A stretch of 64,000 bases of DNA, taken from Fistularia commersonii (lineage: Eukaryota > Chordata > Actinopteri > Syngnathiformes > Fistulariidae). Position 1 is the first letter of the stretch. Each line of letters opens with the position of its first letter. This document shows, in pieces, positions 63,781-64,000 of this stretch. The position numbers and the translations under genes are program-made. The DNA is taken from positions 372,001-436,000 of the forward strand of contig JBBMNZ010000065.1 in assembly GCA_037954325.1 (NCBI GenBank). Direction: 5' to 3'. The notes beneath the pieces are model-generated. The model was not told the origin of the DNA, ran no database searches, and was given only the letters and a program-made list of their open reading frames with translations.

Positions 63781-64000
63781 GATGAAATCCATTAGTTTTT
63801 TCCACTCCTAATCAAAATCGCTTCAACTCGGTTAGATAAGGCGTTGTTGAACGAATGGCTATATCTTTTGAACATGTGATGGGATTACGCTGAATTTGAC
63901 ATATATTGTGCAGAATCATGTCCTAAACAACATATTTAACAGTAGAAACCAACTTGATGAAATTCATTAGATATTTCCACTCCTAATCAAAAACGCTTCA
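63781..64000. repeat. Start of next 10-mer unit, cut by window end
   Basis: It begins as at 62,022 and matches through GGGATTACGCTG and ATATTTAACAGTAG to the last base. Only about 220 bp are visible. Confidence 0.82.

Larger units (their letters stand above)
1..64000. repeat. Tandem satellite array, 176-bp monomer, about 364 copies
   Basis: The GGATTACACTGAATTTGACA marker recurs every 176 bp from one end to the other; early starts are at 171, 346, 522, 698 and 874. All monomers are in the same orientation. Landmarks, counting GGATT as 1: AGAATCATGTCCTAAACAAC at 31-50, short inverted repeat ATGAA-A-TTCAT at 77-87, TTATTTCCACTCC at 91-103, CAAAAACGCTTCAACTCGG at 108-126, GAACGAATGGCTATATC at 144-160, then a variable tail (CTTGTAGCT, CTTGTCGCT or CCTGTGATG). 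Consensus GC is about 35%, with three CpG sites per monomer. I found no unique sequence, transposon or gene interrupting it. I do not recognise the family. Length, AT-richness and head-to-tail organisation suit a eukaryotic centromeric or pericentromeric satellite, but that role is inferred. Confidence 0.98.

Noticed and set aside
1..64000. CRISPR array
   Set aside because: The repetition is contiguous 176-bp monomers without a short repeat plus unique spacer structure.
1..64000. Transposon, LTR or retroelement insertions inside the array
   Set aside because: I looked for breaks in the 176-bp phase and for long non-satellite stretches. Every irregularity examined resolved into satellite sequence. 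A single small insertion could still have been missed by eye.
1..64000. tRNA, rRNA or small RNA genes
   Set aside because: No stretch departs from the monomer, and the monomer has no tRNA-like A and B boxes with cloverleaf, and no rRNA core sequence that I recognise.
1..64000. Assigning the array to a named satellite or species
   Set aside because: Length and base composition fit many plants and animals. I do not recognise the monomer and would be guessing.

Overview
The whole 64,000-base window is one uninterrupted array of a single tandem satellite. The monomer is about 176 bp and AT-rich (about 35% GC in the consensus I read off). All copies run head to tail in the same direction, giving roughly 364 monomers. 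I see no gene, no RNA gene, no transposon and no non-satellite spacer. The longest open frames are under 75 codons and are chance readings through satellite. A monomer of 176 bp is not a multiple of 3, so the frame changes at every repeat.

This is eukaryotic constitutive heterochromatin, most simply a centromeric or pericentromeric block. The monomer length is in the range of known centromere satellites (human alpha 171 bp, Arabidopsis about 178 bp). I do not recognise this monomer and cannot name the organism, or say whether it is plant or animal.

The structure lies above the monomer, in nested higher-order repeats (HORs) at several scales. (1) A super-unit of about 14.4 kb (about 82 monomers) fills 1-14,430 and restarts at 14,431, at 33,064 and, out of phase, near 39,465. 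(2) Inside copies 2 and 3 is a large HOR of 27-30 monomers (4.7-5.3 kb): 14,601-19,346, 19,347-24,619, 24,620-29,667 (truncated) and 33,234-37,970. The first copy can be read as the start of the super-unit joined to its 8.6-12.65 kb part, with 41 monomers lost between. (3) In copy 4 a 13-monomer block has been amplified into four near-identical units of exactly 2,284 bp (42,012-51,147). This is the most homogeneous stretch here. Its unamplified, more diverged counterpart, with two extra monomers, lies at 3,696-5,810. (4) From 51.1 kb to the end the array is a mosaic of shorter duplications: a 13/14-mer pair about 3.7-3.9 kb apart, a tandem 5-mer (879 bp) and a tandem 10-mer (1,759 bp) still repeating at the window edge.

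Changes in offset between copies are almost all whole numbers of monomers, as expected from unequal exchange in register. A few joints are out of register: a 216-bp monomer at 53,255, a 14-bp duplication seen three times, and a 19-bp deletion near 41,634. They mark individual events and can be used to order the amplification steps. Block boundaries were found by eye from diagnostic variants. Most are good to a few tens of bases; the four 2,284-bp units and the 30-mer starts are anchored exactly on the GGATT phase marker.
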